64,000 nt of DNA from Bacteroidota bacterium (GTDB taxonomy: Bacteria > Bacteroidota > Bacteroidia > Cytophagales > Cyclobacteriaceae). The position numbers and the translations under genes are program-made. Every line of letters begins with the position of its first letter. Position 1 is the stretch's first letter. Under the pieces are notes generated by a model. It was not told the origin of the DNA, made no database searches, and saw only the letters and a list, made by a program, of their open reading frames with translations. Shown here piece after piece: positions 57,005-64,000 of the stretch. Location: the NCBI GenBank assembly GCA_018267215.1, contig JAFDYX010000021.1, positions 62,001 to 126,000 on the forward strand. The letters are read 5' to 3'.

Positions 57005-60000
57005 TCAATTAGCCACCACAAACCGAAATGTCTTTTGCACGGTGGCTCCCGAAAACCGGATGAGGTATAGTCCGTTGGCCAGCGAGGACGTGATCAACGA
57101 AAATTGGGTAAGCCCGGCCGCCTGCTGCGGGAGGCTCTGCTGAAAAACAACTTCCCCATCGCTTTTAAAAATCGTAACATCTACATTTTCAACAGTGGTG
57201 GCAATCCAGTCGAGATGGATCATACCTGACGTTGGGTTGGGGTACGGATTAAAAACCACATCGCCTTCCAAGCTAATACACTGTTTGCTGCTCTCCGGGT
57301 TTACATCTTGCGGCACTACCACCTGGGCACACACATAAGTCAATGCGCTCGATACAATCGGCAAGTTGAGCGTTTGCGAAAAAGTATTTTTGGGTTGGAT
57401 GATGGCCGGCAGTGTCTGCTTGATAATCCCTCCGCCCCCCAAGTCAATGTCCACTTCAGGATTTACCAACGGCACATTGCCCGAGTTAAAAACCGTTAAG
57501 AAAGGTTGCGATGTATTGGTGGCCGGGTTGGCCGTGAGCGAAAATACTTTCAGCGTAGCATTCGGCCGGGGTATCACCACACTGATCCACACACTGGTCG
57601 TATCGGTGCAGCCGATTGCGTTGCTGGCGGTAAGGGCTGCTTTGTACTCACCCAATTGCGTGTAGATAAAAGCAGGGGACGTAACCGTACTCGTTGAGTT
57701 GGCCGCATCACCAAATTGCCATAAAGAAGAAACTGCCGAAGATGTGTTATTGAATGTAACACTTAACGGAGCAGCCCCTGCCAACACAGAAGGTGTGAAG
57801 CTTGCCACCGGCCCATCGTAGATGGACACATTTTTGGTAACCGAATAAATACACCCCGACTGCCGTGTTGTAGTCAGCGTTACGCCATACCCGCCCGATG
57901 ATGTAAACAAGTAACGCACAGGAGAGCCCGCGCCAGATGCCGAGCCGAAGTTCCAACTCCAGGAAACAGTGGGGTCGTTTCCACCGGGGTTCAGTTCCTG
58001 AAATATTGTAGCATTGCGGGTACATGGATATTGTATGCTGAAATCCAGCACGGGTGGAACAGGCACATTGATTGATTTAGTAATAGAATTGATGCACCCA
58101 TTGGTAGCCGTAACCGATAATGTTACCGCATTAGCTCCCGCTGACGTAAACATAAATGGTGGCGGGCTTGCCCCTGATACAGGGACTGTTGCTCCCGGAA
58201 AATACCAATTGTAAGAAGTGATGCTGCCTGTTGAGGCGTTGGTAAATTGAGTATTTTGATTTTGGCAGGCAACCGAATTAGTAAACCCTGCTTGGGGAGA
58301 AGCTAAAATAGTAATAACAGAATCTTTGGTGGCCGTACACCCAAAATTAGTTGTTGCCTTTAAACCGACAGAATAACTGCCGGCAGCCGTGTAGGTGTAA
58401 GCCGGGCTTTTTTGCGTTGACGTTCCATTGGCGGCATCGCCAAAAGTCCATTGCCACGAAGTAACGTTGCTATCAGTTAAAAACCCAGTGTTGTTATCGA
58501 ACTGAGCGGGGTAGTTGGCACACGAGAAAGGCGGAGCTTCAATAGAAAATTTTGGTTTAGGATTAGAGTAGATGGAAATATTTTTCGAGAAAGAATTATT
58601 GCAGCCTGCGGCATTAGTGGCGTTGAGCGTTACTGCATACGTTCCGGTGCTGGCGTAGGTGTTAGATGTGCTGGTTAGTGTGGACGTGTTGCCATCACCA
58701 AATGCCCAAGTATAAGCCGTTACCGATCCGCTGGTGGTGTTGGTAAATGTTATAGGTGTGGCAGCACATCCTGTAGCCGGTGCATTGAACCCTACGGCCG
58801 GGCCGGTGAGCACTGTGCCAATCGTCTGCACCGACTGCGTAGAGCAACCGGGTATGGAAGCTACAAGCTTGATGGTTTGTGCGCTGGCCGATGCCAACGT
58901 ATAACTTAAATTTTGGTTGGTGGAGACCGCGCTGCCGTTCACGCTCCACTGCCAAGTTGGATTAGAGCCTGTATCAGATGTTGAGGTGTTTGAAAAAAAA
59001 TAATTTTGATTGGTGCAAACAGGCGATGTGCCGGGCAACAAAAAATTCGCTTGGGGCGGATTGAATATTTGCAGTGTATCTATCGCGGTGTTTTGGCAAC
59101 CGTTGTTGGCTGTTACAGTTAGTGAGGGATGATATGTTCCTGCTGAGGTGTATGAGTAGGCAGGGCTCGAAGCCGTTGAAGTTCCGCCATCGCCAAAAGT
59201 CCAGGCATAGGAGGTGATGTTGCCCGACAGGTTAGTTGCTGTGAAATTAACATTGGCATTGGCGCAGATATTTTGGGTGGAGAAAGAGATGTCGGGGGCG
59301 AGCGTAGAAGAAACGTTGACTGCTTGCGTAATGACAGATGATCCAAATGAATTTGTGGCCGTGAGTGCTACTTGAAAATTACCACTGGCTGAGTAGCTCA
59401 CCTGTGGCGATTGTATCGTAGAGCTAGCAGGCGATGCTGAACAAATGTTAGGGTAGTAAATCTGATACACATTGCCTGATGCATCAGCTGCATGAATCAC
59501 CCAAACAGAATTATCCTTTGTGATTGATAGTCCATATACCACAGAAGAGATTGAGTTGTTAATGTTTCCTTCGTTTACCAATGTTGGAGTGGATGTTAAA
59601 TCGCTTCCAAACTGTAGCTTACTGAATACATTATCGATCGAGGCAACAAAGAGAAAATAATTAATTCCATCCCGAGCCATTCTTAGTCTCCCTAAATTTG
59701 AAACAGGTATATGATATATCATAGTGATTGCTGAGGGATCAGAGAAAAGGCTTGCACCAAAATCCACACGAAATACATGGCCACTGCCATAGTTGTTCAT
59801 AAATCCGTACCAAGTGCCACAGTCATTCACCAAATCAATATCACCAATGCCATAAGCTAATGATACCGGCACTGATAAGCTCGAAGTGATTATGTCTGAA
59901 GCGATGGGAGATGATAAATTAGAGCCAAGCCTTACAATGTATAAATTGTTGGCTGCTAACGTGACAACGCAAACCCATCCATTGGCAGTATCATAGCCCA

Positions 60001-60559
60001 AGGAAAGCCCAGAACTAAAAGAGAGTGCAGGAATATTAGAAACTATAGTTGATATTGTAAAATTGTTTGAAAGATTATTACCGAAGCTCAGCATCAAAAT
60101 TTCATTCGAAGAAACATTGAGGATAAACCCATACCACTGACCGGCTACTTCAATCACACGTATTTGGCCAGGGTTGTTCAATTTTCCATTTGGGTTGCCA
60201 AGATTCTCCACAATAGTAGCAGGCTTGCTCACTCCATTAGTATATTGAAGTCGATATAATGTGTTTGAATAAATGCCTAAGTCAAAGCCAAACCAACCAG
60301 TTGTTGTTTTCACTAATTCTATTCCGGGTCTTCCACCACCGCTAGGCAAGTTAAACGAAAGGTTAGCAGTAGGTGAATTATTAAAGTCACCGGTGCAAAA
60401 GTCCCATTCATAATTAAGCGCATTAGTTGATGAGTTGGCAAGCGATACCTTTTGATTGGAGCACAAACTACTCTGCATCGAAAATACGGGAGTGGGGCAT
60501 TGCCCCAGACACAAGCCCGGCCACAACCCTATACAGCAAAAAAAGAAAATTCGGTTCAT
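57005..60559 (-). CDS. PKD-repeat surface protein, T9SS type A substrate
   Basis: 1184 residues from the ATG at 60559. Signal MNRIFFFCCIGLWPGLCLGQ. Residues about 30-400 are a beta-propeller-like region with strand pairs around GxxYxFI (LNNPGQIRVIEVAGQWYGFI, VDFGASLFSDPSAI). Then at least six PKD domains (FGDGGTSTASSPAYSYTSAGTYHPSLTVTANNGCQ, FGDGNTSTLTSTSNTYASTG, FGDAANGTSTQKSPAYTYTAAG, FGDAANSTSTVTSPAFIYTQLGEY). A CARDB-like stretch precedes a type A sorting domain (FNPYPNPTSGMIHLDW, VTIFKSDGEVVF, LANGLYLIRFSG). It should be secreted through T9SS and cleaved or anchored. Function unknown, perhaps adhesion. Confidence 0.9.
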   Translation of the reverse strand: MNRIFFFCCIGLWPGLCLGQCPTPVFSMQSSLCSNQKVSLANSSTNALNYEWDFCTGDFNNSPTANLSFNLPSGGGRPGIELVKTTTGWFGFDLGIYSNTLYRLQYTNGVSKPATIVENLGNPNGKLNNPGQIRVIEVAGQWYGFILNVSSNEILMLSFGNNLSNNFTISTIVSNIPALSFSSGLSLGYDTANGWVCVVTLAANNLYIVRLGSNLSSPIASDIITSSLSVPVSLAYGIGDIDLVNDCGTWYGFMNNYGSGHVFRVDFGASLFSDPSAITMIYHIPVSNLGRLRMARDGINYFLFVASIDNVFSKLQFGSDLTSTPTLVNEGNINNSISSVVYGLSITKDNSVWVIHAADASGNVYQIYYPNICSASPASSTIQSPQVSYSASGNFQVALTATNSFGSSVITQAVNVSSTLAPDISFSTQNICANANVNFTATNLSGNITSYAWTFGDGGTSTASSPAYSYTSAGTYHPSLTVTANNGCQNTAIDTLQIFNPPQANFLLPGTSPVCTNQNYFFSNTSTSDTGSNPTWQWSVNGSAVSTNQNLSYTLASASAQTIKLVASIPGCSTQSVQTIGTVLTGPAVGFNAPATGCAATPITFTNTTSGSVTAYTWAFGDGNTSTLTSTSNTYASTGTYAVTLNATNAAGCNNSFSKNISIYSNPKPKFSIEAPPFSCANYPAQFDNNTGFLTDSNVTSWQWTFGDAANGTSTQKSPAYTYTAAGSYSVGLKATTNFGCTATKDSVITILASPQAGFTNSVACQNQNTQFTNASTGSITSYNWYFPGATVPVSGASPPPFMFTSAGANAVTLSVTATNGCINSITKSINVPVPPVLDFSIQYPCTRNATIFQELNPGGNDPTVSWSWNFGSASGAGSPVRYLFTSSGGYGVTLTTTRQSGCIYSVTKNVSIYDGPVASFTPSVLAGAAPLSVTFNNTSSAVSSLWQFGDAANSTSTVTSPAFIYTQLGEYKAALTASNAIGCTDTTSVWISVVIPRPNATLKVFSLTANPATNTSQPFLTVFNSGNVPLVNPEVDIDLGGGGIIKQTLPAIIQPKNTFSQTLNLPIVSSALTYVCAQVVVPQDVNPESSKQCISLEGDVVFNPYPNPTSGMIHLDWIATTVENVDVTIFKSDGEVVFQQSLPQQAAGLTQFSLITSSLANGLYLIRFSGATVQKTFRFVVAN

Positions 60560-60628
60560 TATCAATACTTCATATATTCATTCCCTTGTTTGCATGTAAC
60601 TGCTATGTCCAACCAATAAGTACAACTT

Positions 60629-60739
60629 TTAGTTTTTAAAAGTATCCACATCGTTCCATCTTTTGTTCACCACCACAGGCACATTCATTGCCATGATTTC
60701 TCCCATCTTGGTAGCCGATGATGCTGGAATATAAGGCAT
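60629..60739 (-). pseudogene. Remnant of a glycosyltransferase (group 1/GT4) C terminus
   Basis: A 36-codon open stretch on the minus strand reads ATGCCTTATATT... and contains SATKMGEIMAMNVPVVVNKR followed by WNDVDTFKN and TAA. The SxTKxGEIMAMxxPVxxN pattern is the nucleotide-sugar-binding signature near the C terminus of GT4 enzymes of Bacteroidota polysaccharide clusters. The rest of the gene is missing; upstream on the same strand is the AAA ATPase stop at 60747. A complete GT4 gene with its own end lies at 62323, so this is a separate truncated gene. Confidence 0.6.
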
Positions 60740-60746
60740 TGTTTTT

Positions 60747-62105
60747 TTACCCCGTATTGTTTTTCGTAAACCACGAAATATACTCCAAAAGTTGAGTGCC
60801 CAAATAATACGGCAAGTTCATCAACCAATAGGGTTTGCCTGTCGGGGTTTTTGTTTTTTCTACCTTAAATAGTCCTCCATACATGCGCACCGCATAGGTG
60901 TGGGGGCACGCGTCAACAAACTGATGAAGTGATTTGAGCGAACCCGTTTCTCCTGATTTTATCTCTACCGGAACCACCAGACCTTCATACGCAATAACCA
61001 AATCAACTTCTGCCTGAGATTGCCTTTTTTCGCGCACCCAAAAATTCGGCTTGTAATTGACTGTCGCCTGTTTCGATATCCATTCCTGAGTAATCATGTG
61101 CGGAACAATTGCCCCGTGGTAAGCACTACTCCAATCTTTCGCAGCCAGCATCTGGCTTTGTATGCCCAATGAATGGTTGACTAAGCCTGTATCTAAAAAT
61201 TGTAATCGTGGTGATTTTTTTAAATCTGGCTTTACCGGAACGGATAAATCTGTGGTGGGATAAACCAATCTGATAACCCGGGCATCATCTAAGTTGCGCA
61301 ATGCTTCGCCTACCTCGCGCGAGCGATAGTTGGAGTTGCCAAAGCCCTGAAATTTGATGCGTTGATCCACATACAAAGGGGCGGTTTCCATGATGTGTTT
61401 GATAATCTTGCGCTCGGTGCCATTCGATGTATATTTTTCCACATCGCTTTTATACGTTTCCCAAATGCTTTCATACACGGCCGGAAGGGCGGCCATATTA
61501 TTTTTTTCAATATCGGTCTTCACCACTTCGGGCATACCGCCAATGAGGATATAGCGATGAAAAAGTTGAAGCAAAATTTTGTGTGCCGTAGGTTTTACAG
61601 GTGCTTGTCTAAGTTGCTGAGCCACCAGGTCATTGCCCGTTGCCTCAAGGTATTCATCAAAATTGAGCGGGTTCATGTAAACAAATTCAACCCTGCCCAC
61701 CGGGAAACCCTGAACTTCGTGGAGGGCAAACTCCAACAGTGAGCCTGCGGCAATTACATGAAGCGCTGGAAGTTCTTCATAAAAATAACGCAGCAAATGA
61801 ATAGCTTGAGGTTGGGCTTGTATTTCGTCTATAAACAATAACGTATCCATCAAGTTGGTTGACGGAATGCGGTAAGCTAATAGCAATGCCTCAACGATGG
61901 ACTTGACATTATCAAAATCTGTAAAATAACTTCTGTCTGATGGCTTTTCGAGGTTTAATAAAATTTTGTGTGTATATGTTTTGGCAAAGTCATTCACCAG
62001 TGTAGTCTTGCCCACCTGACGAGCTCCCCTTATAATAAGCGGTTTTCTGTTATTGGATTGTTTCCAATTTTGAAGGTAACGTAATATGTGGCGATTAAAA
62101 TTCAA
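60747..62105 (-). CDS. AAA_14/DUF4143 ATPase
   Basis: 452 residues. No ATG; an in-frame stop two codons upstream forces the TTG at 62105. AAA_14 ATPase domain: Walker A GARQVGKTT in KPLIIRGARQVGKTTLVNDF, Walker B TLLFIDEIQAQPQAIHLL, sensor region LHVIAAGSLLEFAL, then GRVEFVYMNPLNFDEYLEA. C-terminal DUF4143: LVNHSLGIQSQMLAAKDWSS, HMITQEWISKQA and the nuclease-like core AEVDLVIAYEGLVVPVEIKS (PD-(D/E)xK-like E-x-K). The family is common, horizontally mobile and of unknown function, often linked to toxin-like or defence contexts without proof. It stands alone in a glycan-synthesis neighbourhood. Confidence 0.92.
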   Translation of the reverse strand: MNFNRHILRYLQNWKQSNNRKPLIIRGARQVGKTTLVNDFAKTYTHKILLNLEKPSDRSYFTDFDNVKSIVEALLLAYRIPSTNLMDTLLFIDEIQAQPQAIHLLRYFYEELPALHVIAAGSLLEFALHEVQGFPVGRVEFVYMNPLNFDEYLEATGNDLVAQQLRQAPVKPTAHKILLQLFHRYILIGGMPEVVKTDIEKNNMAALPAVYESIWETYKSDVEKYTSNGTERKIIKHIMETAPLYVDQRIKFQGFGNSNYRSREVGEALRNLDDARVIRLVYPTTDLSVPVKPDLKKSPRLQFLDTGLVNHSLGIQSQMLAAKDWSSAYHGAIVPHMITQEWISKQATVNYKPNFWVREKRQSQAEVDLVIAYEGLVVPVEIKSGETGSLKSLHQFVDACPHTYAVRMYGGLFKVEKTKTPTGKPYWLMNLPYYLGTQLLEYISWFTKNNTG

Positions 62106-62128
62106 TTTTTAGGCTGTTTTACAATTTT

Positions 62129-62205
62129 TGTAACATAGTCATGGCTATTTTTATTATTTTTTGTAACAAAGTAATATCAATTTTATACAATTATTGTAAC
62201 AAAGT
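62129..62205. promoter_or_regulatory. Three TGTAACA repeats at exact 33-bp spacing
   Basis: TGTAACATAGT (62129-62139), TGTAACAAAGT (62162-62172) and TGTAACAAAGT (62195-62205), each preceded by a T-rich stretch, lie upstream of the AAA ATPase start (TTG at 62105). On the minus strand the last copy contains TAACTTTG (62207-62200), a perfect TAnnTTTG, and the second TTACTTTG. The 33-bp period is about three helical turns, so a protein could bind all on one face. Confidence 0.65.
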
Positions 62206-62322
62206 TAAAGCATTTTTATCCTGGGCGTTATATACTTGCAGATAGCGTTCAATACCAACAGGCAAACCGAGTTGCTATGTATAATACTGGCTGGGCACAA
62301 TCTCTTTCAGTATATTAATTTT

Positions 62323-63552
62323 TTACTGCATTTGTTTCTCAAAAACATTAGCAAGTGACTTATACACTTTCTCGGCAACTGAAAAATCGCGGTACGTCAA
62401 AGCTAGCAACCGGATGCGTTTAGTTCTTTCTTCATTCGGCTCTTTAATGATCTTATCTATTTTTTCAATCGCAGATTGATAAGTCTGTTCATTTAATTCA
62501 TACAAAACTGCACCCGCATTATTGCTTTCGATAATTTCCGAATCGTCTGAAATATTTAACGGTATAATCACTGGCAATCCCATAGCCCAGTATTCTCCAT
62601 TTTTTATAGGAGTACAATATCGTTTGGAGGGTAGTGGTTTCACCGGACAAATAGCAAAATCTGCCAACCCCATATAAAAAGGAATCTCCCGATGTGCTAC
62701 AAACCTATTAGTTATTATGGAATTGGGAATCTTTACTCTGACACAATGTGCGTTAATTTCTTCGCGCGAAAAATCAGTTAGCAGCAATACTCGAAACTGG
62801 TCACCCCAAAAATCATATGCTGCTTTGAACATATCAAATATCTCGCTCTCCAAATAAATACCGCCAAATTTTCCGGCATACACACAAGTTATTTTATCGG
62901 CTAAGTTTAATTGGTTTATTAAAACTTGGTCTTTCTTTTTTGTCAATGAAAACAAGGAAAGGTCAACACAGGCCGGTTTAACAAAATAATTTTTGATAGC
63001 AACTCCGTATTTTTCCTGGGCATATTCGCGCATTCCCTTCGTTGCTGCAATGATGAACTCAGCTTTTTGAGTCTGCTTTTTTTCCAACCAAAACAATAGC
63101 TTAAAAGCGATACTATTTTTTTTCCATGTGCCATTTTCTACCATTGCCTCAGCATGAGGCTCATAACTGTCAATAACCAATTTTTTGCCTGTAACCATTG
63201 ACAAGATATAACCCACAGCCCCTGCGGGCGTGCACCAGCAGTGGATAACATCTATCTTGTTTTTTCTAATGATTCCGTGCAAGTGCATTCCGCTTCGTAT
63301 CCACATGAAGAGAGCAGCCCAACCAAAGGGTTTATAATGCAGAGGTATCCATCTTAGCCCTTCTTCTTCCAATTGCTTTGTAACAGATTCTTTGTTTTTT
63401 GCCAGCCAGCCTCTGTCTTTTTCAAGCGTAACCAAGAACACTAAACTGGCGGAAGGCAGTTGTTTTTTTATAATCCGGACATAGGGCAATGTGTAGGCTT
63501 GGATCAGTGCCTCGTTATAACTCCAGTATGTAATTATTAAAATGTTTTTCAA
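62323..63552 (-). CDS. GT4-type glycosyltransferase
   Basis: 409 residues. No upstream ATG; a TTG at 63552 overlaps the stop of the preceding gene by 4 nt and starts KNILIITYWSYNEALIQAY. GT-B fold: N-terminal Rossmann with the donor/acceptor loop (IIRKNKIDVIHCWCTPAGAVGYIL, LVIDSYEPHAEAMVENGTW), hinge near residue 190, C-terminal half with ITCVYAGKFGGIYLESEIFD, FADFAICPVKPLPSKRYCTPIKNGEYWAMGLPVIIP, the latter holding the nucleotide-sugar Glu. Likely acts in the cytoplasm on a lipid-linked glycan for surface polysaccharide. Part of an operon with the preceding GT2 gene. Confidence 0.88.
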   Translation of the reverse strand: MKNILIITYWSYNEALIQAYTLPYVRIIKKQLPSASLVFLVTLEKDRGWLAKNKESVTKQLEEEGLRWIPLHYKPFGWAALFMWIRSGMHLHGIIRKNKIDVIHCWCTPAGAVGYILSMVTGKKLVIDSYEPHAEAMVENGTWKKNSIAFKLLFWLEKKQTQKAEFIIAATKGMREYAQEKYGVAIKNYFVKPACVDLSLFSLTKKKDQVLINQLNLADKITCVYAGKFGGIYLESEIFDMFKAAYDFWGDQFRVLLLTDFSREEINAHCVRVKIPNSIITNRFVAHREIPFYMGLADFAICPVKPLPSKRYCTPIKNGEYWAMGLPVIIPLNISDDSEIIESNNAGAVLYELNEQTYQSAIEKIDKIIKEPNEERTKRIRLLALTYRDFSVAEKVYKSLANVFEKQMQ

Positions 63553-64000
63553 TGGACAGAGTAAGGTAAGACCAGATTTTTAATAATTACCAAAAAACGT
63601 TTTTTAAAAATCTCACGAGGTGAAATAAGTATTGCCTTCCATAAATAATTAATCACTACTGTCTTTTTTTCTTTTGCCAAGGAAAGATGAAGTGCCGCAT
63701 AAGTTAAAGCACTGGCCTGAGCCCATTGGAGCCGTTTGCCGTAAGACAGTTGGTTGTGTGGGTTGTTCATTACTTTATCTATAAATAAATCTACTTTTGT
63801 TTTAATCCGTTCCTTATTAACAGTCATCACACTTCGATCTAAATGATTTACAATTGCTGATGTTACGGCATGATGGTAGTCAAAATTAAATTTTGCAGCT
63901 AGTCGTATCCATAGTTCCCAATCTTCAAGTGACGCCATCTTTCTATCTTCACAAAATAAATTATTCAAAAAATCTTCTCTTCTTATAAACACTCCGTTGC
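63549..64000 (-). CDS. GT2-type glycosyltransferase, C-terminal part
   Basis: Partial gene running off the right edge; about 150 C-terminal residues are visible. The segment RREDFLNNLFCEDRKMASLEDWELWIRLAAKFNFDYHH contains the ED-W motif (EDWELWIRLA) of inverting GT-A family 2 enzymes, where the Asp acts in catalysis. A helical tail follows. It overlaps the next gene (TTG start) by 4 nt, so the two glycosyltransferases are coupled. The N-terminal nucleotide-binding part lies outside the window. Confidence 0.85.
   Translation of the reverse strand, partial: NGVFIRREDFLNNLFCEDRKMASLEDWELWIRLAAKFNFDYHHAVTSAIVNHLDRSVMTVNKERIKTKVDLFIDKVMNNPHNQLSYGKRLQWAQASALTYAALHLSLAKEKKTVVINYLWKAILISPREIFKKRFLVIIKNLVLPYSVH

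Noticed and set aside
60747-62105. AAA_14/DUF4143 protein as part of an anti-phage defence system
   Set aside because: Family function is unknown and no defence gene is adjacent; the neighbours are glycosyltransferases and a T9SS substrate.
62206-62322. Coding remnants on the minus strand between the glycosyltransferase and the ATPase
   Set aside because: Short open stretches exist (for example one ending in LKEIVPSQYYT) but none is long enough or shows a recognisable motif.

Overview
The window is a chromosomal segment of a Bacteroidota bacterium, most likely order Cytophagales. The evidence is two proteins ending in type B type IX secretion (T9SS) sorting domains next to a PorP/SprF partner, a type A T9SS substrate, the block NusB/YtxH/DUF1573/YajC/YbbR, an Oar-like TonB-dependent receptor, weak Shine-Dalgarno signals, and several matches to the Bacteroidota -33/-7 promoter (TTTG / TAnnTTTG). 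Genus cannot be told from sequence alone.

Layout. 0-3 kb (minus): nusB, ytxH-like, DUF1573 lipoprotein, yajC and a partial YbbR-like gene. 3-7.4 kb: two ABC half-exporters on opposite strands around an outer membrane barrel; their active-site residues are complementary, which suggests a heterodimer. 7.6-13.4 kb: Oar-like receptor, DUF4397 lipoprotein, MltF lytic transglycosylase. 13.4-19.6 kb (minus): tetR-tolC-adaptor-RND efflux operon with two candidate TetR operators. 19.7-25.4 kb: unknown Ig-like exported membrane protein, OmpR/EnvZ-type two-component pair with a terminator just before its start codon, a possible 50-residue membrane protein, and a GH172 (DUF2961) enzyme. 25.5-26.6 kb: rhodanese and TlpA-like thioredoxin.

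26.6-28.4 kb is the most unusual part. Behind an intact tRNA-Val(UAC) on the minus strand lie three units, each with a small GIY-YIG nuclease frame (one open, one truncated, one frameshifted). The first two units end in a tRNA-like 3' copy (anticodon-like arm, T-arm, acceptor, CCA) followed by the same terminator hairpin that follows the real tRNA. The C-terminal codons of the open GIY-YIG frame are themselves tRNA-derived. A compact AT-rich cassette (membrane protein + XRE regulator), bounded by short inverted repeats, sits in the second unit.

28.4-32 kb: nucleoside-deoxyribosyltransferase-like protein with a Tudor-like tail; TPR histidine kinase and NarL-type regulator. 32-41.6 kb: two very large T9SS type B substrates that share a C-terminal module, followed by PorP/SprF. 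41.6-46.7 kb: a histidine kinase, a LytS/LytTR pair, an alpha/beta hydrolase, an ECF sigma factor with a small membrane protein. 47-53.7 kb: DUF4139 protein and the threonine operon thrLABC, including a 31-codon leader peptide rich in Thr and Ile codons. 53.7-57 kb: Ldh-type dehydrogenase, P1 peptidase, small barrel protein, FtsB/DivIC-like protein. 57-64 kb: PKD-rich T9SS type A protein, a glycosyltransferase remnant, an AAA_14/DUF4143 ATPase with three repeats at exact 33-bp spacing upstream, and two glycosyltransferases that look like the end of a surface polysaccharide cluster.

All calls come from reading the sequence and family knowledge; no database search was run.
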